Positions 1 through 8,203 of a DNA stretch of 64,000 nt are shown piece after piece. The notes under the pieces were generated by a model. That model ran no database searches. It was not told the DNA's origin and saw only the letters and a program-made list of their open reading frames with translations. This stretch comes from Pseudomonas sp. B21-056 (lineage in GTDB: Bacteria; Pseudomonadota; Gammaproteobacteria; Pseudomonadales; Pseudomonadaceae), in assembly GCF_026016325.1 (NCBI RefSeq), contig NZ_CP087203.1, forward strand, positions 3,472,001 through 3,536,000, given 5' to 3'. The translations under genes and the position numbers were made by a program. Numbering within the stretch: the first letter of the stretch is position 1; every line of letters begins with the position of its first letter.

Positions 1-412
1 TCTGCCCGGTGCGCAGGATGCTGTAGGTCTGGTAGGTCGCCAGGAACAGCAGCGCGGCAATCACACCGATACGCCGCCCCCACAAGCGCCGGCCCAGGTC
101 ATACAAGCAAGCCGTGGTCACGCTGCCGGCCAACAGCGCAGGCAAGTACAGGGCGACTTTTGGCAGTTGGGTCAGTTGCACGAACAGCGCCACGGTCCAC
201 ATGAACAGGGGTGGCTTGTCCGCGTAGATTTCCCCGGCTCGATGGGGAATGAACCATGAGCCGTTCTGGAGCATTTCCAGGGCGACACCGAGGAAGCGTT
301 CTTCATCGACATTCAGCGGTTGCCGCCAGCCGAGCCCGGCCCCCACCATGACCAACGCCAGTAGCGCAAAACCCAGCAATTCCAGCCGAGGGGAAGACAA
401 TCGTATCCGCAC
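1..412 (-). CDS. GT39/ArnT-like glycosyltransferase, partial (N-terminal 137 residues)
   Basis: Only the N-terminus is in the window; the gene runs off the left edge. A GTG at 410-412, 4 bases past the stop of the upstream gene, gives a protein with a membrane segment at about residues 12-29, followed by NVDEERF with the Asp-Glu pair at 36-37. That acidic pair in the first periplasmic loop, followed by ADKPPL, is typical of ArnT/PMT-type (GT39) transferases, which move a sugar from a polyprenyl-phosphate carrier onto lipid A or LPS in the periplasm. It is last in an operon with an epimerase, a GT2 enzyme and a LAB_N protein, which fits a lipid-linked sugar pathway. Sugar and acceptor are not known from sequence. 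Confidence 0.8.
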   Translation of the reverse strand, partial: MRIRLSSPRLELLGFALLALVMVGAGLGWRQPLNVDEERFLGVALEMLQNGSWFIPHRAGEIYADKPPLFMWTVALFVQLTQLPKVALYLPALLAGSVTTACLYDLGRRLWGRRIGVIAALLFLATYQTYSILRTGQ

Positions 413-416
413 CGTT

Positions 417-710
417 TCAGCCCCTTTTGTCCAGCTCGAGGCCTTTGTGTTCATGCTGCCTGGCGATCAATTGCAGGTTGCGCAGGTACACGATGAAGCC
501 GAAGGACTGGCCGAGGATGAAGACCGGGTCTTCACGATAAATGGCGTACGCCAGCAGCAACGCACTGCCGGCAATGCTCAGGTACCAGAACCCCACCGGG
601 ATCATGCTGCGCTTCTTGTATTCACTGTAGAGCCACTGCAGGGCAAAGCGCCCGGTAAAGACCAACTGGCCCATGAAACCCACGGCCAGCCACATCGATT
701 CCCTGCCCAT
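417..710 (-). CDS. Small membrane protein, lipid A biosynthesis N-terminal (LAB_N) domain
   Basis: 97 residues with three hydrophobic stretches. The pattern of GQLVFTGRFALQWLYSEYKK, then a glycine/aromatic middle helix, then DPVFILGQSFGFIVYLRNL is that of LAB_N proteins, a small MtN3/SWEET-like membrane fold named for occurring beside lipid A genes. It starts 1 base after the stop of the GT2 gene and ends just before the GT39 gene, so the three are surely cotranscribed. The biochemical role of stand-alone LAB_N proteins is not settled; in this context it may help flip or present the lipid-linked sugar (inference). Confidence 0.8.
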   Translation of the reverse strand: MGRESMWLAVGFMGQLVFTGRFALQWLYSEYKKRSMIPVGFWYLSIAGSALLLAYAIYREDPVFILGQSFGFIVYLRNLQLIARQHEHKGLELDKRG

Positions 711-711
711 G

Positions 712-1455
712 TCAGGCCTCGCTTTCTTGTGCGTTGACGTCCAGGCGGGTGCGTTTTATCAACCACCACACCCCCAACAGATCGACGATGCCCACCAGGG
801 CACGGTCCAGGTTTCCATAGTTGGACACCCCTGCCCCACGCTCACGGTGGTTGACCGGCTGAACCAGCATCCGACCATTGTGACGGCGGATCAGGGCCGG
901 GATGAAGCGGTGCATGTGATCGAAGTATGGCAAGCGCAGAAACGCCTCGCGCTCGATCAGTTTGATGCCGCAACCGGTGTCCGGGGTCTGGTCTTTCAGC
1001 AGACTGGCCCGCAGCTTGTTGGCAAATCGCGAAGCCCAGCGCTTGCTCGCCGTGTCCCGACGGTTCACCCGATGCCCCGCCACCAGCTTGACGCCCGCGG
1101 GTTTGCCCTCCGAACCGCGCACCAGCTCGAGCATTTTCGGCAAATCGGCCGGGTCGTTCTGGCCATCGCCGTCCAGGGTCGCCAACCAGTGCCCACGTGC
1201 GACCACAGCGGCGTGGTGAATGGAAGTACTCTGCCCCAGGGAACGGGCATGGCTGAGCACCCGCAATTGAGGGTAACCCTGGCCTTGCAGTGTGCGCAGT
1301 TCGGCCGCGGTGGCATCGGTGCTGCCATCGTCCACCACGATCACTTCAAAGGCCTCGTTGACCAGTGCTGCACGCACCTCCTCCAACAATGGAATGAGGT
1401 TGCCTGCTTCGTTCTTCGCCGGGATCAAGACCGATACATAAGGGCTTTCGTGCAT
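712..1455 (-). CDS. Glycosyltransferase family 2 (polyprenyl-phosphate sugar synthase type)
   Basis: 247 residues from the ATG at 1455, where similarity to GT2 enzymes begins (YVSVLIPAKNEAGN). The nucleotide-sugar and metal motifs are DDGSTD at 42-47 and DGDGQND from 95. C-terminal hydrophobic residues (VGIVDLLGVWWLI) suggest membrane anchoring. Enzymes of this class (Dpm1, ArnC, RgtE) transfer a sugar from UDP or GDP to undecaprenyl or dolichyl phosphate on the cytosolic face. The gene lies between the epimerase and the LAB_N gene, suggesting it loads the sugar made by the epimerase onto the lipid carrier. A longer upstream reading frame overlaps the epimerase and is not supported. Confidence 0.85.
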   Translation of the reverse strand: MHESPYVSVLIPAKNEAGNLIPLLEEVRAALVNEAFEVIVVDDGSTDATAAELRTLQGQGYPQLRVLSHARSLGQSTSIHHAAVVARGHWLATLDGDGQNDPADLPKMLELVRGSEGKPAGVKLVAGHRVNRRDTASKRWASRFANKLRASLLKDQTPDTGCGIKLIEREAFLRLPYFDHMHRFIPALIRRHNGRMLVQPVNHRERGAGVSNYGNLDRALVGIVDLLGVWWLIKRTRLDVNAQESEA

Positions 1456-1486
1456 GACGTTCCTATAGACATTCGAGATTGCGCGC

Positions 1487-2458
1487 TTAAACGCGGTAAT
1501 AGTCGCGGTACCAATCGACAAACGACCGTACGCCGCTGGACACCGGAACCTGCGGACGAAAATCCACCCGTTCTTCCAGGTCACGGGTATCCGCCCAGGT
1601 GTTGACCACGTCGCCTGACTGCAACGGCAAGAGGTTCTTGATGGCGCGGATGCCTGTCGCTTCTTCGATGCATTCGACAAAGTGCAGAAGCTGCACCGGC
1701 GAACCACGTCCAATGTTGTAGACCTTGTTCGGCGCGCCGCGCTCATCGGTAGGCGGGCGTGGTATCAAACGCACCAGGCCTTCGACGATGTCGTCGATGT
1801 AGGTGAAATCCCGAGACATCGCGCCGTCGTTGTACACATCGATGGCGCGGCCGTTCAAGATGGCGTCAGTGAACTTGAACAGCGCCATGTCGGGTCGGCC
1901 CCACGGCCCATACACGGTAAAAAAGCGCAGGCCGGTGGTGGGGATGCCGTAGAGATGGGCGTAGGAATGCGCCATCAACTCGTTGGCCCGCTTGGTCGCG
2001 GCATAGAACGACATGGGCCGATCGACCGGGTCGGTCGTGGCATACGGCAGATGGTCGTTCAACCCATACACCGAGCTGCTCGATGCATAGATCAGGTGCG
2101 CCGGCTCATGGGCACGGCAGGCTTCGAGGATGTTGAGGAATCCCACCAGATTGCTCTGGGCATAGGTGTCCGGATGGTCGATGGAATAACGCACACCCGC
2201 CTGGGCGGCGAGATGAACGACGTGTTTGAAAGCGTGTTCGGCAAACAGATCCTGCAGCGCCTGCTTGTCGGCCACGTCGAGCCACTGGAACTGAAAGTTG
2301 GAGTACCCGTCCAACTGTGCAAGCCGGGCCTGTTTCAACTCGACGCTGTAGTAGCTGTTGAGGTTATCGACGCCAATCACCTGGTGGCCATCGCTGCATA
2401 AGCGCTTGACGGTATGGAAACCGATGAAACCGGCGGCGCCGGTGACCAATATCCTCAT
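1487..2458 (-). CDS. NAD-dependent epimerase, UDP-glucuronate 4-epimerase-like
   Basis: 323 residues. Start chosen at the ATG at 2458, directly before the Rossmann motif MRILVTGAAGFIG. The extended-SDR catalytic pair YxxxK is Tyr152/Lys156, and AAQAGVRYSIDHP near 84-96 is the signature of UDP-glucuronate 4-epimerases (UDP-GlcA to UDP-GalA). It is the first gene of the minus-strand operon. A UDP-galacturonate supply followed by a GT2 lipid-phosphate transferase and a GT39 transferase resembles the LpsL/RgtE/RgtA-D logic of rhizobial galacturonate decoration. A dTDP- or UDP-glucose epimerase remains possible. Confidence 0.85.
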   Translation of the reverse strand: MRILVTGAAGFIGFHTVKRLCSDGHQVIGVDNLNSYYSVELKQARLAQLDGYSNFQFQWLDVADKQALQDLFAEHAFKHVVHLAAQAGVRYSIDHPDTYAQSNLVGFLNILEACRAHEPAHLIYASSSSVYGLNDHLPYATTDPVDRPMSFYAATKRANELMAHSYAHLYGIPTTGLRFFTVYGPWGRPDMALFKFTDAILNGRAIDVYNDGAMSRDFTYIDDIVEGLVRLIPRPPTDERGAPNKVYNIGRGSPVQLLHFVECIEEATGIRAIKNLLPLQSGDVVNTWADTRDLEERVDFRPQVPVSSGVRSFVDWYRDYYRV

Positions 2459-2645
2459 CGCGTCAGCCCTGGCGCAGAGCCAGCCAACACACCGCAGGAC
2501 ACCGCCCGCAAACTGACACAATGGCTACCCACAACGGTCACTTCCATACACTACTCTGTCTGATGGCCTGTTTTTCTGTACCTGAAGGCTTATATCAAAG
2601 AGAAATGACAGATTTGTGAGGAGGCAAACCGCTAACGGCGCTTAT

Positions 2646-2749
2646 TGTAGGAGCTGGCGAAGCCTGCGATCTTTTGATTTTGACCTTTCGCTCGCGACTC
2701 AATTGTCTGGGGCAAGATCGCAGCCTCGTTGCACTCGGCAGCTCCTACA
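2646..2749. repeat. REP-like inverted pair (GTAGGAGCTG family)
   Basis: Two arms, TGTAGGAGCTGGCGAAGCCT at 2646 and its near inverse ending in GGCAGCTCCTACA at 2749, with GCGATC cores facing each other. This is a Pseudomonas REP-type palindrome, different from the two commoner families in this window. It occupies most of the 329-base gap between the epimerase start (2458) and the AraC gene end (2788). The rest of that gap should hold the epimerase operon promoter, but no confident -35/-10 was identified. Confidence 0.75.
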
Positions 2750-2787
2750 TCGTCCAACGTGGATCAATCTCATCACCGCCGTTGTGC

Positions 2788-3804
2788 TCAGTTGGGATCG
2801 TTGAGAATCAGGCTGCGATAATGCCCCGGATTGGACCCGGACCACTTGCGGAACGCCTTGTAGAACGAGCTGGCATCGGCAAAGCCCAGGCGCGACGCGA
2901 TCTCGACGAAGCTGATGGAGGGTTCGGCGAGCCAGGTGATGGCCAGCTCCTTGCGCACGCTGTCCTTGAGCCCCTGGTAGGTCTGCCCTTCCTCCGCCAG
3001 GCGCCGGCGCAGGGTCGACGCCGACACACACAACCGCTGGGCCAGGGCTTCGGTTTCCGGCCATTGTTCGGCAGGCAACTGGCGCAGGTCCTGGCGGATC
3101 CGGCTGGCAAGGCTTTGCGGGTCGCGGTATTTGACCAGGATATTGGCCGGTGCCCGGGCGAGGAAACGCTTGAGTTCCTCGGCACTGCGGCGGATGGGCA
3201 GGTCCAGGTGCTCGGCGGCGAAGATCATCCGGGTGCGCGGCCGGTCGAAGCGCAGGTTCTGGGAGAACATCACCCGGTAGTCGTCGCAGAAATCCGGCGC
3301 CGCGCAGCGCAGTTCGACGGACAGGATGGGAATGCGCCGTCCTGCCAGCCAGCAGGCCACGCCATGGACGATCATCCAATAGGTGAAGTAGGTAAAGGCC
3401 CGCCGTGGTGCCTGATCGTCTTCCAGCAGGACGATCTCTGCCAGGCTCTGCTGGCGGACCCACTGGGCCGGTAACTGTTCAAGCATCAGCGACAGGAACC
3501 CCAGCCCCGCCGTCAGCCCGGCCGCCAGCGTTGGCTGGGCCATGGCGCACTGGCACAGGAAGGCCAGGCTGCCGGACTTGAGCTTGCGCGGGTCCATGCC
3601 GAAAAACTCATCGTCCAGGCGTCTTGCGAGCAAGCGCCACAGCCGCGCATAGGCCGCCGCCGGCACCCGCGCCTCGGGGTTGTCGAACCACGCGGGGTCG
3701 ATGCCGACCTTGCTCAACACCTCATCGGTTGCCGGGCCTGGGGCGCAGCTTTGCAGCAGCGCCTCACGCACCAACTGGATGGAGATGGTGTCTTTTTCGG
3801 CCAT
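2788..3804 (-). CDS. AraC-family transcriptional regulator (OruR/ArgR-like two-domain type)
   Basis: 338 residues from the ATG at 3804. A GTG at 3819 would extend it by five residues and overlap the stop of pssA. The N-terminal two-thirds look like the Arabinose_bd/OruR sensor domain. The C-terminal 100 residues hold two helix-turn-helices, around LAQRLCVSASTLRRRLAEEG and FVEIASRLGFADASSFYKAF, ending in the typical GSNPGHYR. Its target cannot be told from sequence. It follows pssA by 11 bases on the same strand, which may be only positional. Regulators of this architecture often control amino-acid or lipid catabolism. Confidence 0.85.
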   Translation of the reverse strand: MAEKDTISIQLVREALLQSCAPGPATDEVLSKVGIDPAWFDNPEARVPAAAYARLWRLLARRLDDEFFGMDPRKLKSGSLAFLCQCAMAQPTLAAGLTAGLGFLSLMLEQLPAQWVRQQSLAEIVLLEDDQAPRRAFTYFTYWMIVHGVACWLAGRRIPILSVELRCAAPDFCDDYRVMFSQNLRFDRPRTRMIFAAEHLDLPIRRSAEELKRFLARAPANILVKYRDPQSLASRIRQDLRQLPAEQWPETEALAQRLCVSASTLRRRLAEEGQTYQGLKDSVRKELAITWLAEPSISFVEIASRLGFADASSFYKAFRKWSGSNPGHYRSLILNDPN

Positions 3805-3815
3805 GGCACCGGTGT

Positions 3816-5159
3816 TCACAGGATCCGGTAAAGCAGCCGCTCGATGCGCACCCGACTGACCCGCTTCAGGAACTTGGCCACCGCCGCCGGGTAGTCCGGC
3901 AGCGCTTCCAGGTCCAGGTAGCGTTCGATCCGGCGGGTGTGCCGGTAGATCTGCTCGAGCTCGGCCTGGCGGGGTTCCAGCAACTCACCCTTGGGGTCGT
4001 CCAGCAGCAGGGCGTTCTCCAGGTCCAGGCGGAAAGCCCGCGGGTTGAGGTTGTTGCCGGTCAGCAAGGTGTAGCGCTCGTCCACCCACATGCCCTTGAG
4101 GTGATAGCTGTTGTCGCCGTCACGCCACAAGTGCAGGTTCAACTGGCCGCTGTCGATGTAGCGCTGATGCCGCTTGGCGAAGCGACGCAGGCTGATTTCA
4201 TACAGGTAAGGCAGCGCCGCGATGATCTTGAACGGTTCGCTCGGCGGGATGAAGAAGTCGTTGGCGGTCTTGTCGCCGACGATGATATCGATCCTGACCC
4301 CACGGGCCAGGGCGCGGTTGAGCTCCCGGGTCACCGCCAGGGGCAGGTTGAAGTACGGCGTGCAAATGGTCAGTTGCCGGCGGCTGCTGGCGATCAGTTC
4401 GCCGATCGCCCGGCTCAGCGGGTTGTTCTTGCCGACGCCCAGCAACGGGCTCACCGACAGGCCAGTCTTGTCGAGGCTACCGGCCGTGGTGTCATAGGCC
4501 GCGTACTTGAGCCGGCTGCGCAGGTCGCCAATGTCCTTGCGCAAACTGCGGGTGCTGGGCAGGTTCGGCAGGTCCAGGCGATGCACGGCCTTGGAGGTGA
4601 CCAGCCCGTGTTGCACCAGGTGATGCATCGAATCGGCCAACGCGGTGTTCTGCAGCAGGTGATAGCGGTCGTAACGATACTTGTCGAACTTGTGCAGGTA
4701 GACGTTGTTCAGGCTTGCGCCGCTGTAGAGCACACAGTCGTCGATCACGAAGCCTTTGAGGTGCAGCACGCCGAACAGCTCGCGGGTCTGCACCGGCACC
4801 CCGTAGATCGGCACTTCGCTGGCGTGGAGGCGCGTCTGCTCCTGGTACCACGCCGAGTTGCCCGGCTGCTTCTTGGCGCCGATCAGCCCGCGCTGGGCCC
4901 GCAGCCAGTCCACCACCACGACCACATCCAGTTCCGGACGCGCCGCTTTGGCGGCATGCAAGGCATCGAGGATTTCCTGGCCGGCTTCGTCCTGTTGCAG
5001 ATACAGGGCGACGATATAGATGCGCTGGGTGGCCTGGGCGATTTTCTCCAGCAGGCAACGGCGGAACTCGGCGGCGCCATCGAGGATGGTCACGGCGTCA
5101 GCGGTCAGTGCAAAGCTGCGCAGCTTGGGCAGCAGGGAGCGTTTGAAAAGCGACGGCAT
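3816..5159 (-). CDS. pssA: CDP-diacylglycerol-serine O-phosphatidyltransferase
   Basis: 447 residues from the ATG at 5159, close to the 451 of E. coli PssA. It has the duplicated phospholipase D-type HxK motifs of this peripheral-membrane enzyme: HLKGFVIDD (His133, Lys135, Asp140) and HLKGMWVDE (His353, Lys355), the second followed by TGNNLNPRAFRLDLENAL. It makes phosphatidylserine from CDP-diacylglycerol and serine, the precursor of phosphatidylethanolamine. An upstream in-frame extension to 5324 has no such similarity. The AraC gene follows 11 bases downstream on the same strand. Confidence 0.93.
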   Translation of the reverse strand: MPSLFKRSLLPKLRSFALTADAVTILDGAAEFRRCLLEKIAQATQRIYIVALYLQQDEAGQEILDALHAAKAARPELDVVVVVDWLRAQRGLIGAKKQPGNSAWYQEQTRLHASEVPIYGVPVQTRELFGVLHLKGFVIDDCVLYSGASLNNVYLHKFDKYRYDRYHLLQNTALADSMHHLVQHGLVTSKAVHRLDLPNLPSTRSLRKDIGDLRSRLKYAAYDTTAGSLDKTGLSVSPLLGVGKNNPLSRAIGELIASSRRQLTICTPYFNLPLAVTRELNRALARGVRIDIIVGDKTANDFFIPPSEPFKIIAALPYLYEISLRRFAKRHQRYIDSGQLNLHLWRDGDNSYHLKGMWVDERYTLLTGNNLNPRAFRLDLENALLLDDPKGELLEPRQAELEQIYRHTRRIERYLDLEALPDYPAAVAKFLKRVSRVRIERLLYRIL

Positions 5160-5316
5160 AGGGCTCGCAAAAGGTCGATTCCGAAGAGCCGCTGAGCTTA
5201 CACCATGGCGGATGGGTTTGGGACTCTGTGGGAGTACAGCTTGTTGGCGATGACGATGCCGGGGACACCATCGCCAGGAAGCTGAGCACCCGAAAGTGCA
5301 GTTACAGGAAAAACAT

Positions 5317-5345
5317 TTGACCAAGGAGAACGATCGTTCTACTGT
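5317..5345 (+). promoter_or_regulatory. Promoter with embedded TetR operator
   Basis: TTGACC at 5317-5322 and TACTGT at 5340-5345 are separated by 17 bases and form a plausible sigma-70 promoter. The spacer is almost filled by the perfect 14-base palindrome AGAACGATCGTTCT (5327-5340), a typical place for an autoregulatory TetR-family operator. The predicted transcript start falls at about 5352, directly at the ATG of the regulator at 5353. Confidence 0.65.
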
Positions 5346-5352
5346 TCACGCC

Positions 5353-5922
5353 ATGAACGAAATCATAAGCAACGACACCCGAGACATCATCCTCGATGTC
5401 GCCGAAAAGCTGATCTATAAAAGTGGCATTGCAGCCACCGGCATGGATCTGCTGGTGAAAACCGCCGGCGTCTCCAGGAAAAGCGTCTACCGCTATTTCG
5501 CCAACAAGGACGACCTGATCCTGGCCGCCCTCAAGCGCCGGGACGAGCGCTGGATGCACTGGTTCAGCACCGAGGTCGACAAAGCCCCTACCCCGGCCGC
5601 CCGGCTCTATCACCTGTTCACCGTGCTCAAGGGCTGGTTTGACAGCGACGGCTTTCGCGGCTGTGCGTTCATCAACACCAGTGGTGAAACCGGAGACCCA
5701 CAGGACCCGGTCCGCCAATTGGCGAAATTGCATAAACAGAAGCTGCTCGATTACGTCACCCGGTTGTGCACTGAACAAGGGGTCGAAAATCCCGATGCCC
5801 TGGCCCGGCAGTTACTGATCCTGATCGAGGGTGCCATTACCGTCGCACTGATCATGGGTGATCACAGTGCCGCCGACCATGCCCAGGACATGTTGAATGT
5901 GTTGTTGGTTGAAAAGAAGTAA
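5353..5922 (+). CDS. TetR/AcrR-family transcriptional repressor
   Basis: 189 residues. N-terminal HTH (residues about 8-55) with GIAATGMDLLVKTAGVSRKS and VYRYFANKDDL, the hallmark of TetR proteins. The C-terminal ligand domain contains FRGCAFINTSGE, seen in YcdC/TetR_C-type members. Start at the ATG at 5353; a GTG at 5296 would put the operator inside the coding sequence. No Shine-Dalgarno is well spaced, and the promoter placement suggests a leaderless message. It probably represses itself and perhaps the following NTF2-fold gene, 57 bases downstream on the same strand. Confidence 0.88.
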   Translation: MNEIISNDTRDIILDVAEKLIYKSGIAATGMDLLVKTAGVSRKSVYRYFANKDDLILAALKRRDERWMHWFSTEVDKAPTPAARLYHLFTVLKGWFDSDGFRGCAFINTSGETGDPQDPVRQLAKLHKQKLLDYVTRLCTEQGVENPDALARQLLILIEGAITVALIMGDHSAADHAQDMLNVLLVEKK

Positions 5923-5979
5923 AACGCCTGCCCCGTTGAACGTCGTGAAACTTAATTCATCACTCGCTGGAGAATTGCC

Positions 5980-6459
5980 ATGTCGTCCCCTGCTGAAGTT
6001 CGCCCACCCTTGCCGCCTTTCACCCGTGAAACGGCTATCGAAAAAGTTCGCCTGGCCGAAGATGGCTGGAACTCCCGTGACCCACAGCGAGTGTCCCTGG
6101 CCTATACCCTGGACACCCAATGGCGCAACCGCGCCGAGTTCGTCCATAACCGCGAAGAAGCCAAGGCGTTCCTGACCCGCAAATGGGCCAAGGAGCTGGA
6201 TTACCGGCTGATCAAGGAACTCTGGGCGTTCACCGACAACCGCATCGCCGTGCGCTATGCCTATGAATGGCACGATGATTCGGGCAACTGGTTCCGCTCC
6301 TACGGCAATGAGAACTGGGAATTCGACGAACAAGGCCTGATGTCCAACCGCTACGCCTGCATCAACGACCTGCCGATCAAGGAAAGCGAACGCAAATACC
6401 ATTGGCCGCTGGGGCGCCGGCCGGATGATCATCCTGGGTTGTCCGAGTTGGGGTTGTAG
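5980..6459 (+). CDS. NTF2-fold protein of the DUF1348 family
   Basis: 159 residues. The pattern [21 protein letters not shown], then [41 protein letters not shown] and [13 protein letters not shown] is that of the DUF1348 branch of the nuclear transport factor 2-like superfamily, small cone-shaped proteins often with a hydrophobic pocket. No signal peptide, so cytosolic. It follows the TetR gene and is likely in the same transcript, so it may act on the TetR ligand. The substrate is unknown. The family name is solid; any catalytic role would be speculation. Confidence 0.85.
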   Translation: MSSPAEVRPPLPPFTRETAIEKVRLAEDGWNSRDPQRVSLAYTLDTQWRNRAEFVHNREEAKAFLTRKWAKELDYRLIKELWAFTDNRIAVRYAYEWHDDSGNWFRSYGNENWEFDEQGLMSNRYACINDLPIKESERKYHWPLGRRPDDHPGLSELGL

Positions 6460-6488
6460 ACACACCACCCGCCAAGCCCTTGACCCAA

Positions 6489-6840
6489 TGTGGGAGCGAG
6501 CCTGCTCGCGATAGCGGTGGACCTGCTTGCTTCAGTGTTGAATGTGCCGCCGCCATCGCGAGCAGGCTCGCTCCCACAGGGGGTCGATGGTGGACACAGC
6601 TTCTGCCAGCACCTTGGCCCCAATGTGGGAGCCTGCTCGCGATAGCGGTGGACTTGCTTGCTTCAGTGTTGAATGTGCCGCCGTCATCGCGAGCAGGCTC
6701 GCTCCCACAGGGGGTCGATGGTGGACACAGCTTCTGCCAGCACCTTGGCCCCAATGTGGGAGCCTGCTCGCGATAGCGGTGGACTTGCTTGCTTCAGTGT
6801 TGAATGTGCCGCCGTCATCGCGAGCAGGCTCGCTCCCACA
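6489..6840. repeat. Tandem array of three REPIN units
   Basis: Three copies of an inverted REP pair (arms built on GTGGGAGCGAGCCTGCTCGC) separated by the same unique spacer. The first bases of the left arms are at 6490, 6625 and 6756, giving periods of 135 and 131 bases. Copies 2 and 3 are nearly identical and share a 4-base deletion (GAGC) in the left arm that copy 1 lacks. The array fills the 410-base gap between the DUF1348 gene and the M42 peptidase gene; the two genes are convergent. Confidence 0.92.
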
Positions 6841-6869
6841 GGGGGTCAGCGATCACAGGGGCTTTAGCG

Positions 6870-7943
6870 CTACTCACCCTCGGCCCGATTGAGCAGGAAC
6901 TCCAGCAATGTCCCCGCGCAGGCTTCAATGCTGCCCTCCAGGATCAGCTCGAACCCATGGGTGTTCTCGGTGGGTATCGCGATGCAGCCTCCCATGGCCG
7001 ACACCCCGCTGCCCATGACCGCACTGGCATCACTGGCGAAGTCCACCAGCAGTGCGAATTGCGGCTCCAGGTCGATGCTTTTGCCGGCGCGGTAGAGCTG
7101 GTCGACGACCTTGCGGCTGTAGCAGCCTTTTTCATCTCCCGTGTTGATGATCGGGTTGACGCTCAACCGGGTTCCATACTCCTGCACCACCGGCCCGACC
7201 TCGACGGCAACGGTCACCTCGCCCGGCAGGTGAGCTGCGGCATACAGCGCCCCGGCATTGGATTCTTCTTCCTGGGTGGTGAACACGAAATACACCTCAC
7301 CGGCCAGTTCCGCCCGGCGCTCGGCCAACAGTGCGGCGGCCTGCAGGGTCGCGACCATCGGTGCACGGTCGTCGAGAAAGTGTGCGGCAATGGCGTCGCC
7401 CACCCGAAACGGTCGGCGCCAGTGCTGGCTCAACACCACCCGCGTACCGGGGCGCACGCCATGCTTGTGCAATTGTTCCCGTGAACAGCGGGTAATCACA
7501 TGGACGTCCTCCCAATGCACATTCCCGGACAGGACATCCGCGCCCTGATGGGTTTGCGCCGTGCAGTGCATCGACCCGAACGACAAGACGCCAGGAATGA
7601 AATCCCGGTCGCCGAGGATGTCCACGGGGCACACGCCAAAGTTGATCGGGTTGGCGCCCCCCAAGGCCACCACCCGCAACGTGCCATCGGGTTCGACGCG
7701 TTTGACCAGCATGGCGATTTCATCCAGATGCGCCATGACCCGGACCGGTGCTTGGGTGGCGCTACCGCTGGCCGCTCCCTGGATCAGCCCGATCACGTTG
7801 CCGGCCGGGTCGCCCCAGGTCTTGTCGCAATGGGGCTCCAGCTCCCGTAGGCAGATTTGCCGGACTTCGTCTTCCTGCCCGCCCGGTCCGCGGGCCATCA
7901 GCAATTCTTCCAGCAACGGTAATGTAGACAGGTTCGCTTGCAT
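6870..7943 (-). CDS. M42-family metallo-aminopeptidase
   Basis: 357 residues from the ATG at 7943, with AAGGAGAG 12 bases upstream. M42 signatures: MAHLDEIAMLV with His72 and Asp74 as the first metal and catalytic residues, DDRAPMVATLQ, the catalytic Glu pair in FTTQEEESNAGA, VAVEVGP and the C-terminal metal region near IPTENTHGFE. M42 enzymes (FrvX/YsdC/TET type) are cobalt- or zinc-dependent aminopeptidases, often dodecameric, in the cytosol. It stands alone between the REPIN array and a divergent small gene. Substrate unknown. The long frame upstream of 7943 is not supported. Confidence 0.88.
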   Translation of the reverse strand: MQANLSTLPLLEELLMARGPGGQEDEVRQICLRELEPHCDKTWGDPAGNVIGLIQGAASGSATQAPVRVMAHLDEIAMLVKRVEPDGTLRVVALGGANPINFGVCPVDILGDRDFIPGVLSFGSMHCTAQTHQGADVLSGNVHWEDVHVITRCSREQLHKHGVRPGTRVVLSQHWRRPFRVGDAIAAHFLDDRAPMVATLQAAALLAERRAELAGEVYFVFTTQEEESNAGALYAAAHLPGEVTVAVEVGPVVQEYGTRLSVNPIINTGDEKGCYSRKVVDQLYRAGKSIDLEPQFALLVDFASDASAVMGSGVSAMGGCIAIPTENTHGFELILEGSIEACAGTLLEFLLNRAEGE

Positions 7944-8203
7944 CGATCGGACTCTCCTTATGCTTGTCACGAGGGCCGTCGTCATAGCGATGACGGAGCG
8001 GACCGCAACGTGCCTGTCTTTCTTGAGGGTGCCTGCCTGGAAAAATTTGATCGGATCGACGGATAAGCAGACGAGCGGGCCATGCCAGGTGACAGACCGA
8101 CGGCCATATGACAGGGTTGACCCCACTATCGCCAGGCATCACATTGCCTGGGCCGCCGACGGACTCAAGGGCGGCTTCGTCGTACCCCAGACCTGTGGAG
8201 CTC

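Noticed and set aside
3624..5195. Long open frame opposite pssA on the plus strand
   Set aside because: Same reason: low-complexity Gln/Val/Ala-rich antisense of a well-identified gene.
6489..6840. Regular repeats resembling a CRISPR array
   Set aside because: Units are 131-135 bases with identical spacers and inverted REP arms, and no cas genes are near; it is a REPIN array.
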